Source: an uncultured Faecalibacterium sp.
GTDB lineage: Bacteria; Bacillota; Clostridia; Oscillospirales; Ruminococcaceae
Direction of reading: 5' to 3'
Length of the DNA stretch: 64,000 nucleotides
Assembly: GCA_934548045.1 (NCBI GenBank)
Contig: CAKTEM010000008.1
Coordinates: forward strand, 1-64,000
The translations under genes and the position numbers were made by a program. Position 1 is the first letter of the stretch. Each line of letters starts with the position of its first letter. Positions 24,680 through 32,874 of this stretch are shown one piece after another. Under the pieces are notes generated by a model, which saw nothing but the letters and a program-made list of their open reading frames with translations, was not told the origin of the DNA and made no database searches.

Positions 24680-25576
24680 ATGTTTGAAAAACTGGTCGCC
24701 ATCGAGCCGGTCAGCCTGATCCCGTCTGCCGAGGAAAAACTGCACGACTACGCAAAAGAAGTTGTCCTCTACCGCGATATCCCTGCCGACGATGAGGAGA
24801 TCGTCCGCCGCATCGGAGATGCAGATGCCGTTCTGGTGAGCTATACCTCTCGCATCGGGAAAAATGTCATCGAGCAATGCCCGAACATCCGCTACATCGG
24901 CATGTGCTGCAGCCTGTACTCGGAGGCGAGCGCAAACGTTGACATCGCCTTTGCACGCACCCGGAACATTCAAGTGCTTGGTATCCGGGATTACGGCGAC
25001 CGCGGTGTGGTCGAGTATGTCCTGCATGAGCTGACCGGTCTGCTCCACGGCTTCGGGATGCCGATGCTCCGGGATGAGCCGGTAGAGATCTTCGGCCTCA
25101 AAGTCGGCATCGTCGGCCTTGGCGTCTCCGGCCGGATGATCGCCGACGCACTGTCCTATCTGGGCGCGGACATCTCCTATTACAGCCGCACGCGCAAGCC
25201 GGACGCAGAGCAGGCTGGGATGAAGTATAAGCCGCTGGAACAGTTGCTGCAGGAGAGCGAGGTCGTCTTCACCTGCCTGAACAAAAACGTCCTGCTCCTC
25301 GGCAAAGACGAGTTCGCCGCTCTCGGTGCCGGAAAAGTCCTGTTCAATACCTCCATCGGCCCGGGCTTTCACTCTGCTGAACTCGAAAAATGGCTCGACC
25401 TGCCCGGCACCCACTTCTTCTGCGACACCCATGCCGCCGCAGGTGCCGTCTCACCGGACTTCTTCGACCGCGAAAATGTCCATAGCCCGAACGTCTCCGC
25501 CGGCCGCACCAAACAGGCCTTCGTCCTCCTCAGCCAGAAAGTTCTGGCGAATCTTGAGACGGCGTTGAAAAAGTAA
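24680..25576 (+). CDS. D-isomer-specific 2-hydroxyacid dehydrogenase family protein
   Basis: A 298-residue NAD-dependent dehydrogenase. The NAD-binding Rossmann motif is VGIVGLGVSGRMIA (near residue 142). The catalytic domain has the usual late motif LFNTSIGPGF and a His-containing stretch FCDTHAAAG (near 248) in place of the canonical Glu/His pair. Co-oriented with the NadX-like gene; the pair may process an amino acid and its keto/hydroxy acid, though this is inference. Confidence 0.75.
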   Translation: MFEKLVAIEPVSLIPSAEEKLHDYAKEVVLYRDIPADDEEIVRRIGDADAVLVSYTSRIGKNVIEQCPNIRYIGMCCSLYSEASANVDIAFARTRNIQVLGIRDYGDRGVVEYVLHELTGLLHGFGMPMLRDEPVEIFGLKVGIVGLGVSGRMIADALSYLGADISYYSRTRKPDAEQAGMKYKPLEQLLQESEVVFTCLNKNVLLLGKDEFAALGAGKVLFNTSIGPGFHSAELEKWLDLPGTHFFCDTHAAAGAVSPDFFDRENVHSPNVSAGRTKQAFVLLSQKVLANLETALKK

Positions 25577-25593
25577 ATAGCAATAATACAAAT

Positions 25594-25638
25594 CAAGCCT
25601 CCCACATCGGTTCACCCGGTACAGGAGGCTTGCTCTTT
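25594..25638. terminator. intrinsic terminator between convergent genes
   Basis: CAAGCCTCC (25594-25602) pairs with GGAGGCTTG (25624-25632), followed by CTCTTT. Confidence 0.7.
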
Positions 25639-25657
25639 CCATATTAAATTGACTGAA

Positions 25658-27151
25658 TCACCAGAACCAATACCGCTTTTTCACGGCGATATAGGCGATG
25701 ACGATGCCGATAACGACAACACCGCCTGCAATGAAGAATGTCCAGTTGATGGTGGTGAACCGGAGGTTCGTATTGGTGAGCAGGTAGTCACCGGCGGTAT
25801 CTGCCGAGATGACGCCGTCCTTGTAGGAGTTCAGGAACTGCCACTTTTCGGTGACAGCGTTGTACAGATACAGACGGCCATAGCTGGCGGCTTCATCGTT
25901 CAGCAAGACTTCTACGGTGCCGGGCAGAGTCTCACCATTGTTCAAGGTGAAGGTCAGACCATGCTCGTCCTGCGTGAAGGTCAGTGCGGTATCCACAGCG
26001 GCAGCAGTGTTTTTGACGTTGTAGCCGTGGATGCGGATGCTGTAATCGTCAGCGGTCACGGTGAGGACTGCGTTGTTCAGGCGCAGAGCATTCAGAATGT
26101 CGCTGGTGATGACCGGGATCTCCGACTGGGTGTAGGTCACTTCGCCGCCATTGGAAGCCTCAATAGCCTCCACGATGGGGTCGGTCTCCATCGGCTCGTC
26201 GTTGCCATTGTCGCCGGAGTTGTTGTTGGAGCTGGTCGCGTTCCGGTTGACGATGACCGTCACCGAAGCGGAAATCGTGCCGTTGGAGACGATGACCGAG
26301 GTCGCACCGGTGTTGGCGGCCGTAATAACGCCGTTCTTGCTGACGGTGGCAACGCTGGTATCCTGACTCTTGAAGGTCAGCGACTGTGATGCCGACGAGG
26401 GCGTGACCTTGCCGGTAATTTTCTGGGATGCGCCCGGCTTCAGAACCACATAGTTGGAGCTGAGGTTCAGAGACTGAGCGGTGATGGTCTGAGACGAGCT
26501 GGAAGGCTGCTCCACGACCCGGATGTTCGCCGAGGCGGAAATTTCGCCGCAGCTGACCGTGATGGTCGCCGTGCCGGGCGCGATGCCGGTCACTTTGCCG
26601 AAGTTGTTGACCGTGGCAACGCTCGGGTCAGAGGAGGTCAGGGTGACGGAGATGTAGTTCGCCGCCGTAGTCGGCAGGACAGCCAGCGAACAGGACGTGT
26701 TGTCACCGACGTAAATCGTGTTGCTCTGTAAGGTGATGTCCAGTTCCTGAGGGATCATGGAGCTGTCCGGCTCGGTCGTGATGGTGTAAATGCAGCTCAC
26801 ACCGCCAGCCGTTGCCGCGATGTTTGCCGTACCGACGCCAACGGCCTGTGCGACACCGTCTTCGGTGACAGAGACAACGTTCGGGTTATCGGAAACATAG
26901 CTCACAGCGTTGCGCTTGGCTGCTTTTGTGGGGAGGACGACAGGGGAGAGCTGCTGTGCCGTGCCGACGGTCATCGAAGCGGCATAGTCGCCGGTCTCCA
27001 CGGTCTCAACGCTGACCGACTCCCACGGCCAGGAGATGGAGAGAGCCGGAGCGACAAAGGGGCTGGCTGCGGATGCAGGCACCGCCATGCCGACAGCCAG
27101 CAGGCTGAGCAGAGCGGCGCATACGGCCAGCTGTTTCGGGTTTCGTTTCAT
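25658..27151 (-). CDS. secreted, membrane-anchored protein with Big2 (Ig-like) domains
   Basis: A 497-residue surface protein. It has an N-terminal Sec signal (ending near PASA), three bacterial Ig-like Big2 repeats at about residues 55-125, 135-213 and 222-300, each closing with a V(A/V)TVxxxGxVxGxxxGTAxI-type strand, and an Asn/Ser-rich linker. A further beta domain (330-460) precedes one membrane segment near the end and a short basic aromatic tail (KKRYWFW). It lies 43 bases behind the HlyD gene, so it is probably co-expressed with the export adaptor. It may scaffold or extend the exporter at the surface; no function is shown. Confidence 0.78.
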   Translation of the reverse strand: MKRNPKQLAVCAALLSLLAVGMAVPASAASPFVAPALSISWPWESVSVETVETGDYAASMTVGTAQQLSPVVLPTKAAKRNAVSYVSDNPNVVSVTEDGVAQAVGVGTANIAATAGGVSCIYTITTEPDSSMIPQELDITLQSNTIYVGDNTSCSLAVLPTTAANYISVTLTSSDPSVATVNNFGKVTGIAPGTATITVSCGEISASANIRVVEQPSSSSQTITAQSLNLSSNYVVLKPGASQKITGKVTPSSASQSLTFKSQDTSVATVSKNGVITAANTGATSVIVSNGTISASVTVIVNRNATSSNNNSGDNGNDEPMETDPIVEAIEASNGGEVTYTQSEIPVITSDILNALRLNNAVLTVTADDYSIRIHGYNVKNTAAAVDTALTFTQDEHGLTFTLNNGETLPGTVEVLLNDEAASYGRLYLYNAVTEKWQFLNSYKDGVISADTAGDYLLTNTNLRFTTINWTFFIAGGVVVIGIVIAYIAVKKRYWFW

Positions 27152-27194
27152 AGTTGTACCTCTTTGGGCGGTTGGTATGCGGATGCAGGGGTGC

Positions 27195-28310
27195 TTAGCG
27201 GAAGAATACGCCCAAAGCTTCCATCACATACTCGAAATAGGTCAGTTCATCATACTCGACACGGGCGGTCACGCTCATACCGTTGGACAAGTCGACCTTG
27301 TCGCCGCTGTTGCTCACAACATAGGTGCTGTCCGGCTTGATGGTCATCTTGTAATAAGAGCCGTTGGAGCTGGACGTAATGTCGCTGTCGATGGAGGTCA
27401 CGGTGCCAGTCAGGTTGCCGTAGGAATACTCCGACAGGCCGGTGATGGCGATCTTGCACGGGTCGCCGACGTCCAGCAGCGGACGGTCACTGACGGTGAC
27501 ATACGCCACGATCTCAAGGTCGCTGTTCTCGCTGGCAACGGTCGCCAACGGCGTACCGGCACTGAGGACCATACCGACTTTGTAGGGGCTATCCATGTGG
27601 ATGACGCCGGAGGTCGGTGCGTAGATGTAATAGTCATTTGCGCCGCTGTTCAGCGAATCCAGCTGAGACTGTAAGTTGTCCAGATTGCTCTGGATGTTCG
27701 TCAGGTTGGAAGAGATGCTCTGCAGCGTCGAGTAGTACAGAGCCTCGATCTCGCCCTGATTCTGTTCCATCAGGCTCTTGATCTGCTCGTCCGAGTAGCC
27801 TGCGGCCTGATACGGCGTTGCATCAAAGGTCTTCTGCTCGACCTGACTCTTGTACGTCTCGTACTGGTAATAGTACGGCTGGTCGTCAATATCCGTCTCG
27901 CTGAAATAGTTCTTGTCGTCCTGAATGGACTTGAGCAGCTTTTCGTACTGCGCTTTCTGCTTGGCGTAGATGTCGATCTGGCTCTGCAGATTGTCGGCCT
28001 GCAGGTCGAGGTCGGTACTCTTGATGTGGGCAATAAGGTCGCCCTCATTGACATAGCTGCCCTCGCTGATGGTCAGTTCGGTCAGCTCACCGGAATAGCT
28101 GGACATGATGTAGGTCTTGTTGCTGGCCTGCACGGTGCCGCTGGACTGACTGACGTAGACACGCTTATTTTGCGTACTCCACACGGTCAGAAAAATCAGC
28201 AGCGCGCTCACGAGGATGATCAAAGCGTAGCCGAACGGCGGCAGCTTTTTCTCCATCATGATGCGGCGATCCTGCAGATCCGAAAGATTCTGGATGGTGG
28301 TCGTACTCAT
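27195..28310 (-). CDS. HlyD-type membrane fusion protein (export adaptor)
   Basis: A 371-residue periplasmic-type adaptor as used by Gram-positive peptide exporters. Residues 1-25 are cytoplasmic, a membrane segment spans about 27-46, and a biotinyl-lipoyl half motif (GELTELTISEGSYVNEGD) is near 73. A long coiled-coil region (about 98-225, rich in Q, L, S, D) and the second lipoyl half (YIYAPTSGVIH) follow. A C-terminal beta-barrel completes it. Starts 2 bases after the GyrI-like gene. It is the natural partner for the C39 ABC transporter at 30227-32551, although a terminator and an inserted gene separate them. Confidence 0.85.
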   Translation of the reverse strand: MSTTTIQNLSDLQDRRIMMEKKLPPFGYALIILVSALLIFLTVWSTQNKRVYVSQSSGTVQASNKTYIMSSYSGELTELTISEGSYVNEGDLIAHIKSTDLDLQADNLQSQIDIYAKQKAQYEKLLKSIQDDKNYFSETDIDDQPYYYQYETYKSQVEQKTFDATPYQAAGYSDEQIKSLMEQNQGEIEALYYSTLQSISSNLTNIQSNLDNLQSQLDSLNSGANDYYIYAPTSGVIHMDSPYKVGMVLSAGTPLATVASENSDLEIVAYVTVSDRPLLDVGDPCKIAITGLSEYSYGNLTGTVTSIDSDITSSSNGSYYKMTIKPDSTYVVSNSGDKVDLSNGMSVTARVEYDELTYFEYVMEALGVFFR

Positions 28311-28312
28311 AG

Positions 28313-28768
28313 TTACTTCGTCTCCATAAAGACGTCAACAACGCCTTCGTCCTCGTCCTGATTGACGAAAATGGTATAAACACTGCCGGTCAGTTCCAGC
28401 TCGTTCTCAAAAGCGTAGATGTTCAGCTTCTGGGTCGCCAGCGAATTCTGGCTCATGGGGCCGGTGTAGTGGGCGTACAGGCAGTTGCGCACACGCAGAA
28501 CGGCGTCCATCTGATAGCCCGGGTCGAGACGGGGGATAAGCTGGGTCGCCTGCTGCATGAAGTAGATCTCGGGCTGCGGATTGGGGCCGGCAGACATTTT
28601 GATGCACTGTACCAGAGGGCCGATCGGCTGCGCGTTGTTGCTGCGGATGAAGTTGTGCATCTGGGTCAGCACGATCTGAAGATTGGCGAACTCTTCCGGC
28701 TGGATCTTGCGCGCCAGCACGTTCGTCAGCTTGAGGGTCTTGTGATCTGCGATTTGGATTTCTCTCAT
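28313..28768 (-). CDS. GyrI-like (AraC effector-binding fold) protein
   Basis: A 151-residue soluble protein. The C-terminal half resembles the GyrI/SOUL-type ligand-binding fold, with AHYTGPMSQNSLATQKL followed by VYTIFVNQDEDEGVVDV, the usual conserved end of this family. No DNA-binding domain. ATG 28768 is chosen over GTG 28780 because AAGGTGG lies 8 bases upstream. It heads the GyrI-HlyD-Big2 gene set and could be a small-molecule sensor or accessory factor; this is inference. Confidence 0.55.
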   Translation of the reverse strand: MREIQIADHKTLKLTNVLARKIQPEEFANLQIVLTQMHNFIRSNNAQPIGPLVQCIKMSAGPNPQPEIYFMQQATQLIPRLDPGYQMDAVLRVRNCLYAHYTGPMSQNSLATQKLNIYAFENELELTGSVYTIFVNQDEDEGVVDVFMETK

Positions 28769-28824
28769 AATCTTGTCCACCTTGTTCTGTAAAATTTTCC
28801 TCCAAAATTTTGGAGGGCGTAATA

Positions 28825-28888
28825 GGCAATAGCCCTCTCAGTCATTACTCCGTAATGCCAGCTCCCCCAGAGGGGGAGCCCTTGGCAA
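28825..28888 (-). repeat. palindromic intergenic repeat, copy 4
   Basis: agccctctcagtcattactc ... gccagctcccccag ... ggggagcccttggca, minus-strand orientation. Extended by an aaacttgacc-like stretch on its far side, as in copy 2. It is the left flank of the DUF559 gene and is inverted relative to copy 5. Confidence 0.8.
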
Positions 28889-28968
28889 GCCGGTCAAGTT
28901 TCATTTATCAAGGGAAACAGCCGGGCCCTGCTGTCTAGGGCAGAAGGAGAAGGACAAAGGTAACGGAT

Positions 28969-29361
28969 TCAGTCAGATTCGGATGAGGATATATGAATAC
29001 AGTTTTGAATCACGGTGTCGATACGGCGGCATGTAGAAGAAAACTGGTAGTCGATATCGTCATTTGAAATACGGAGAATTTCCAAGCCATAAGCAGCAAT
29101 ACGCTCATCACGGGAAAAGTCGTGATTTTGCTGGTAGGTACGGGAATGAATTTCTCCATCCAGTTCGATTACAAGACGTGCAGAAGCACAATAAAAATCG
29201 ACCACAAAAGATTCAATAATGCGCTGCTTATAAATTTTAACAGGGTAATCCTTTAAAAAAGCATACCAGAGCTTCCGCTCCTGCGGAGTCATATTATGCC
29301 GTAAATTCCGGGCAGTTTCAAGCATCTTCAAATTTTTGACAACGTGTTCCTTCTGTTTCAT
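28969..29361 (-). CDS. DUF559 (Vsr-like endonuclease fold) protein
   Basis: A 130-residue protein of the DUF559 family, related to very-short-patch repair endonucleases. Motifs are LRHNMTPQERKLWYAFLKD near residue 20, QRIIESFVVDFYC near 47 and LVIELDGEIHSRTYQQNHD near 63 (catalytic acidic residues), then RDERIAAYGLEILRISNDD. The start at 29361 has GGGGGTG upstream. It sits between two inverted repeat copies (28825-28888 and 29471-29525) in the middle of the MAM export region, which suggests it arrived as a small mobile cargo. Cellular role unknown. Confidence 0.8.
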   Translation of the reverse strand: MKQKEHVVKNLKMLETARNLRHNMTPQERKLWYAFLKDYPVKIYKQRIIESFVVDFYCASARLVIELDGEIHSRTYQQNHDFSRDERIAAYGLEILRISNDDIDYQFSSTCRRIDTVIQNCIHISSSESD

Positions 29362-29470
29362 AGCACCCCCATAGGATAGCAACTTATGAATGAGAAATAT
29401 AGATAAGATACCGTGAATCCAGACAGCGAGGCGAAGAAGGTAAAACAAAGAGCAGAAACTGAATCAGTTT

Positions 29471-29525
29471 GCCAATGGCTCCCCCTCTGGGGGAGCTGGC
29501 ACCGAAGGTGACTGAGAGGGCTATC
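29471..29525 (+). repeat. palindromic intergenic repeat, copy 5
   Basis: gccaatggctccccctctgg ... gggagctggc ... gactgagagggctat. Nearly the reverse complement of copy 4; the two flank the DUF559 gene. Confidence 0.8.
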
Positions 29526-29553
29526 ACCTATTACTAAAAAGTAATAAGCGATA

Positions 29554-29596
29554 TAAAAAGAAGGTGTGCCAGGAGGCAGACGCCTCCTGGCACACC
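29554..29596 (-). terminator. strong intrinsic terminator downstream of mam
   Basis: On the minus strand GGTGTGCCAGGAGGC / GCCTCCTGGCACACC is a perfect 15-bp stem with a 4-base loop, followed by TTCTTTTT. A second small palindrome GCCCTACTCGTAGGGC (29620-29635) lies between it and the mam stop codon. It should isolate mam from the genes further downstream. Confidence 0.92.
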
Positions 29597-29679
29597 ATAA
29601 CGAGGCATTGTCATCTGCCTCGCCCTACGAGTAGGGCGGTGCAAACGAAATACACTTCCTATTTAGTTAAAGAACTAAA

Positions 29680-30117
29680 TTAGCCGTTGACCAGCTTGAC
29701 CAGAGTGACAGAAGGACCATCGCCAGCGGTGATAGCTGCAGAAGAAGCCTTGTTAGCAACAGTAGCGTTGCCCAGGTTGTACAGAGCAGCAGCGGTGCCC
29801 AGGATAGAAGCAACTGCGTCACCGTAGTTCTTGGTAGCGAACTGGTTGCCAATGCCAGCGAAGACATTGTTAGCCTTGATGTTAGCCCAAGTCTGATCCT
29901 TGCCGTAGCCATTGAAGACCAGGCCCAGAGTGCCGTTGATCAGGCCGCCCAGGTAACGGTTACCGATCAGGGTAACAACGTTGGTGTTCAGGGTCTTCAG
30001 GTTGTCAACGGTGAAGATAGGAGCGGTGAAGGAACCCAGGAACTCAACAACACCACCACCGACGACATAAGTCATCTCGTTCTCTGCGATTGCAGAATAG
30101 TTTGCAGGCATCATCAT
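29680..30117 (-). CDS. mam: MAM-like (microbial anti-inflammatory molecule) double-glycine leader protein
   Basis: A 145-residue precursor beginning MMMPANYSAIAENEMTYVVG, a double-glycine-type leader with the cleavage point expected after VVGG (about residue 21). The mature part (about 124 residues) has TAPIFTVDNLKTLNTNVVTL, then GN, a Gly/Asn-rich middle, NYGD and an Ala-rich hydrophobic end. From memory, the leader and several mature segments match MAM of Faecalibacterium prausnitzii, a protein reported to dampen NF-kB signalling in gut epithelium and processed by an adjacent PCAT transporter. The mature part here clearly diverges from the A2-165 protein as I recall it. AAGGGAG precedes the first of three consecutive ATGs. 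The transporter gene ends about 110 bases upstream. Confidence 0.88.
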   Translation of the reverse strand: MMMPANYSAIAENEMTYVVGGGVVEFLGSFTAPIFTVDNLKTLNTNVVTLIGNRYLGGLINGTLGLVFNGYGKDQTWANIKANNVFAGIGNQFATKNYGDAVASILGTAAALYNLGNATVANKASSAAITAGDGPSVTLVKLVNG

Positions 30118-30226
30118 AATGAATTACTCCCTTCAAATGATTGAATCAATTTAAGCGGCTTTTTTCCGGATGCGCATCCATCCAAAAGTCATTTATGTAA
30201 CCGAGTGCGCACTCGGCTGCAACAAA

Positions 30227-32551
30227 TTAGTAGGTGATCGACTCGCCGTCATCCTCGTCATCTTCGACGATTTTTGCGGCTGCGACCGGTTTGGGGGCTT
30301 CCTCTTTGCGACGGAAGATACCCTGCTGCATGTTCCACAGGTCGTAGTAACGGCCCTGCTTTGCCAGCAGCTCATCATGGGTACCGCGCTCCACGATCTC
30401 GCCATGATCCATGACTAGAATCATATCACAATCGCGGACAGTTGACAAGCGGTGTGCGACGATTAGCATCGAACGGTCGGCCAACTGGTTGTAAATCATA
30501 TCAAAAATGATATTCTCAGTACCAAAGTCGAGGTTCGAGGTGGATTCGTCCAGAATATAGAGATTCGAGTCTTTCAGGAACGCACGAGCCAGAGCGATTC
30601 GCTGTTTCTCACCGCCCGACAGACCATTACCGGCTTCCTCAAGGAAGGTATGGAACTGCAGGGGGAGTTTGCGGATAAACTCATAGGCATCGGCTTTCTT
30701 TGCAGCGGCCTTGACTTCATCCAGCGTTGCCTCCGGACGGGAGATGCGGATGTTATCATAAATGGTCTTGCTGAAAAGCTCGATATTCTGCGGAACATAG
30801 GAAATTGCACGACGGACGGACGAATTGGAATATTCATCCAGATTCACACCGTTCACGTCAATTTCACCGGACTCCGGCTCATAATACTTGAGCAGGAGTT
30901 TTGTAATAGTAGACTTGCCGCTGCCACTGCTGCCGACCAAAGCGACCTTCTTTCCTTTCGGAATGGTGAAGGAGATATGATTCAGGGCAGGGGAACGGTT
31001 GCCATACCGGAAGGTGACATCTTTGAATTCAATGTCGCCGTCGATCTGCTCCATCTCAGTGTATTCCTGATCCGGTTTCTGCTCGGACTCATAGTCCATG
31101 ATCTCCGTCAGACGCTTCATCGAGATGGAAGCCTCCTGAATGGACATCTGCATACTGATCAGTTCACTGATCGGAGAAGTGAAATAACTGGAAAGGGTAC
31201 TGAACGCCATGTAACCGCCCAGCGTCAGCTGTCCATTCAGGACCTGCATGATACCAACATACGTCGTGACCATGCCCAGAATGGTGGAGATAAGCGAAGA
31301 GATAAGAGACTGACCTGTACTGATTTTGCTCGACTTCAAGCTGATTTTCAGGCTCTTAATATACTCACGCTCAAGGTTCTCCAGCTCGCGGTCTTCGCCT
31401 GCGTTGCACTTGATGGTCTCAATACCGCGCAGACTTTCAATCATCTGGCTGTTGAGGATCGCAGACTGCTGCATCGTCTCTTCATTGATCCGCTTATACG
31501 GCTGCTTGAAGATGATGACCAGCAACAGACTGAGCAGCGAAGTGAACAGGGAAATCGAGAACAGGGTAGAATTCATCCGGAAAAGGATGATACCTGTCGC
31601 GACTGCCATCACAACGTCCATGACAACGCTCAGCGCGATGTTCGTCAGGACAGATTTGATGGTGCCTGCATCCGAATAACGGGTAGTAATTTCGCCGATT
31701 TTCCGTGTTGCAAAGAACTTCATTGGCAGTTTGAACACATGCCCAAAGTAACCCAGCATCAGCGGAATATCGACCTTGATGGACAGATAAATCAGAATCC
31801 ATTGGCGAACAGTCGATATCAATGTACTTGTAAGGCTGACAACGCTGAACACTAATATCAATGTTATCAGCAGACTTTGCAATCCGTATGGCAAGACCTC
31901 ATCCATCAACGCTCGGTTGAAAATCGAGGACACAATGCCAAGCACCGTCATCAGGACGGATGCAACGATCGCATAGATAAATAACTTCTTCTGCGGCAGC
32001 AGCAGATCAAGATAACGCTTGAGCATGCCGCCCTTTTTCTGCTTGCCGGGCTTGAACTCCGCAGTGGGGTTCATCAGCAGCAGAACGCCGGTAAAGTTTT
32101 TGTAGAACTCATCCAGAGAGATCTTTTTCAGTTCATTTGCAGGGTCGCCGATAACGACGTAATCCTTGCACTTGTACTTTTTATTCTCATCTTGTCTGAG
32201 CTGCTCTTCCTTGACGATGTGCTTATGCCGGGCCTCGTCATCCTTGATGGTCGTCTTTTTGAAGATGACAACAAAGTGAGCCAGACCTTGGTCAGTGATG
32301 ACCTGCGCGATGCAGGGAAGAGTGAAATCGCTTAAAAAGTTTTCACGGTCTACGCGAACCGCCGCAGTGGTGAATCCCAACTCATTGGCGGCCTTTTGCA
32401 GGCCAACAAGGTTTGTGCCTTTCAGGTCAGTACCCATCATGTCGCGAAGCTTCGTGATGGTGATCTCCTTTTTGTAATGCAGGCACACCATTGCGAGACT
32501 GGCAGCGGCACAGTCCGTTGTGTCGTGCTGCCGGACATAGGTATAACGCAT
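30227..32551 (-). CDS. peptidase-containing ABC transporter (C39-TMD-NBD, PCAT)
   Basis: A 774-residue exporter that cuts double-glycine leaders and pumps the product out. The C39 cysteine peptidase domain (1-140) has Gln8, Cys14 (TTDCAAAS), His92 (AHFVVIF) and Asp136 (IGDPAN), so it looks active. Between His92 and Asp136 lies a charged insertion longer than usual. The six-helix transmembrane domain spans about 190-470. The ATPase has Walker A GSSGSGKST, signature LSGGEKQR and Walker B LYILDESTSNLD, then an acidic 35-residue tail. The start at 32551 has AAGGA upstream. Inferred partner of MAM, encoded immediately downstream, and of the HlyD adaptor. Confidence 0.93.
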   Translation of the reverse strand: MRYTYVRQHDTTDCAAASLAMVCLHYKKEITITKLRDMMGTDLKGTNLVGLQKAANELGFTTAAVRVDRENFLSDFTLPCIAQVITDQGLAHFVVIFKKTTIKDDEARHKHIVKEEQLRQDENKKYKCKDYVVIGDPANELKKISLDEFYKNFTGVLLLMNPTAEFKPGKQKKGGMLKRYLDLLLPQKKLFIYAIVASVLMTVLGIVSSIFNRALMDEVLPYGLQSLLITLILVFSVVSLTSTLISTVRQWILIYLSIKVDIPLMLGYFGHVFKLPMKFFATRKIGEITTRYSDAGTIKSVLTNIALSVVMDVVMAVATGIILFRMNSTLFSISLFTSLLSLLLVIIFKQPYKRINEETMQQSAILNSQMIESLRGIETIKCNAGEDRELENLEREYIKSLKISLKSSKISTGQSLISSLISTILGMVTTYVGIMQVLNGQLTLGGYMAFSTLSSYFTSPISELISMQMSIQEASISMKRLTEIMDYESEQKPDQEYTEMEQIDGDIEFKDVTFRYGNRSPALNHISFTIPKGKKVALVGSSGSGKSTITKLLLKYYEPESGEIDVNGVNLDEYSNSSVRRAISYVPQNIELFSKTIYDNIRISRPEATLDEVKAAAKKADAYEFIRKLPLQFHTFLEEAGNGLSGGEKQRIALARAFLKDSNLYILDESTSNLDFGTENIIFDMIYNQLADRSMLIVAHRLSTVRDCDMILVMDHGEIVERGTHDELLAKQGRYYDLWNMQQGIFRRKEEAPKPVAAAKIVEDDEDDGESITY

Positions 32552-32636
32552 AGATGATGTTTCCTTTTCGAGAAGCTGGCCGATGCGACGGGAAAAGCTT
32601 CTTTTCAAAATATAGTCTATTCAAAACTACAACCAC

Positions 32637-32665
32637 ATTCTATCACAATGTGACAAACTTCACAA
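32637..32665 (-). promoter_or_regulatory. promoter of the PCAT gene
   Basis: -35 TTGTGA (32665-32660), 17-base spacer, -10 TAGAAT (32642-32637) on the minus strand, about 80 bases before the start codon. Confidence 0.55.
32649..32664. promoter_or_regulatory. CRP/FNR-like dyad TGTGA-N6-TCACA over the PCAT promoter
   Basis: TGTGA CAAACT TCACA, a perfect dyad of the CRP-family type, covering the spacer and -35 of the PCAT promoter. That position would suit repression. No Crp-type gene is in the window. Confidence 0.5.
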
Positions 32666-32697
32666 GTGCAATTTTATATGGCTGCAAGTTTCAGCGA

Positions 32698-32868
32698 GGA
32701 AAAAATACGCAAAAGCATATTTTTTCAAGGAAGCAGCGCATAGTCCGCTGCTCTGCTTTGCCCTGCGGAGACCAAGGCAGAGCAGCGGCCAGCTGCTATC
32801 AAAAGAAGGGAGCACCTACCCTTTGATCAATACGCTGCGCTTTAGCGATTAAAAATCTCCTAAAGCTT
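32698..32868 (-). ncRNA. candidate structured small RNA (or long leader) upstream of PCAT
   Basis: About 170 bases with a good promoter (32875-32903) and a hairpin ending in a T run (GAAAAAATATGC / GCGTATTTTTTC, 32728 to 32699). Inside is a perfect 12-bp inverted repeat, CCGCTGCTCTGC / GCAGAGCAGCGG (32741-32784), enclosed by a GCAGCG/CGCTGC stem. A smaller hairpin (ATCAAAGGG...CCC..TTTTGAT) lies on the 5' side. No ORF fits it. Size and shape recall 6S RNA, but I could not match conserved sequence. Confidence 0.5.
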
Positions 32869-32874
32869 GGATGT

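Noticed and set aside
28825..29525. Complete insertion sequence around the DUF559 gene
   Set aside because: No transposase is encoded and no target-site duplication could be recognised; it is kept only as a cargo-like arrangement.
32698..32868. Firm naming of the structured RNA as 6S RNA
   Set aside because: Length and shape fit, but I could not match conserved 6S sequence by eye, so it is left unnamed.
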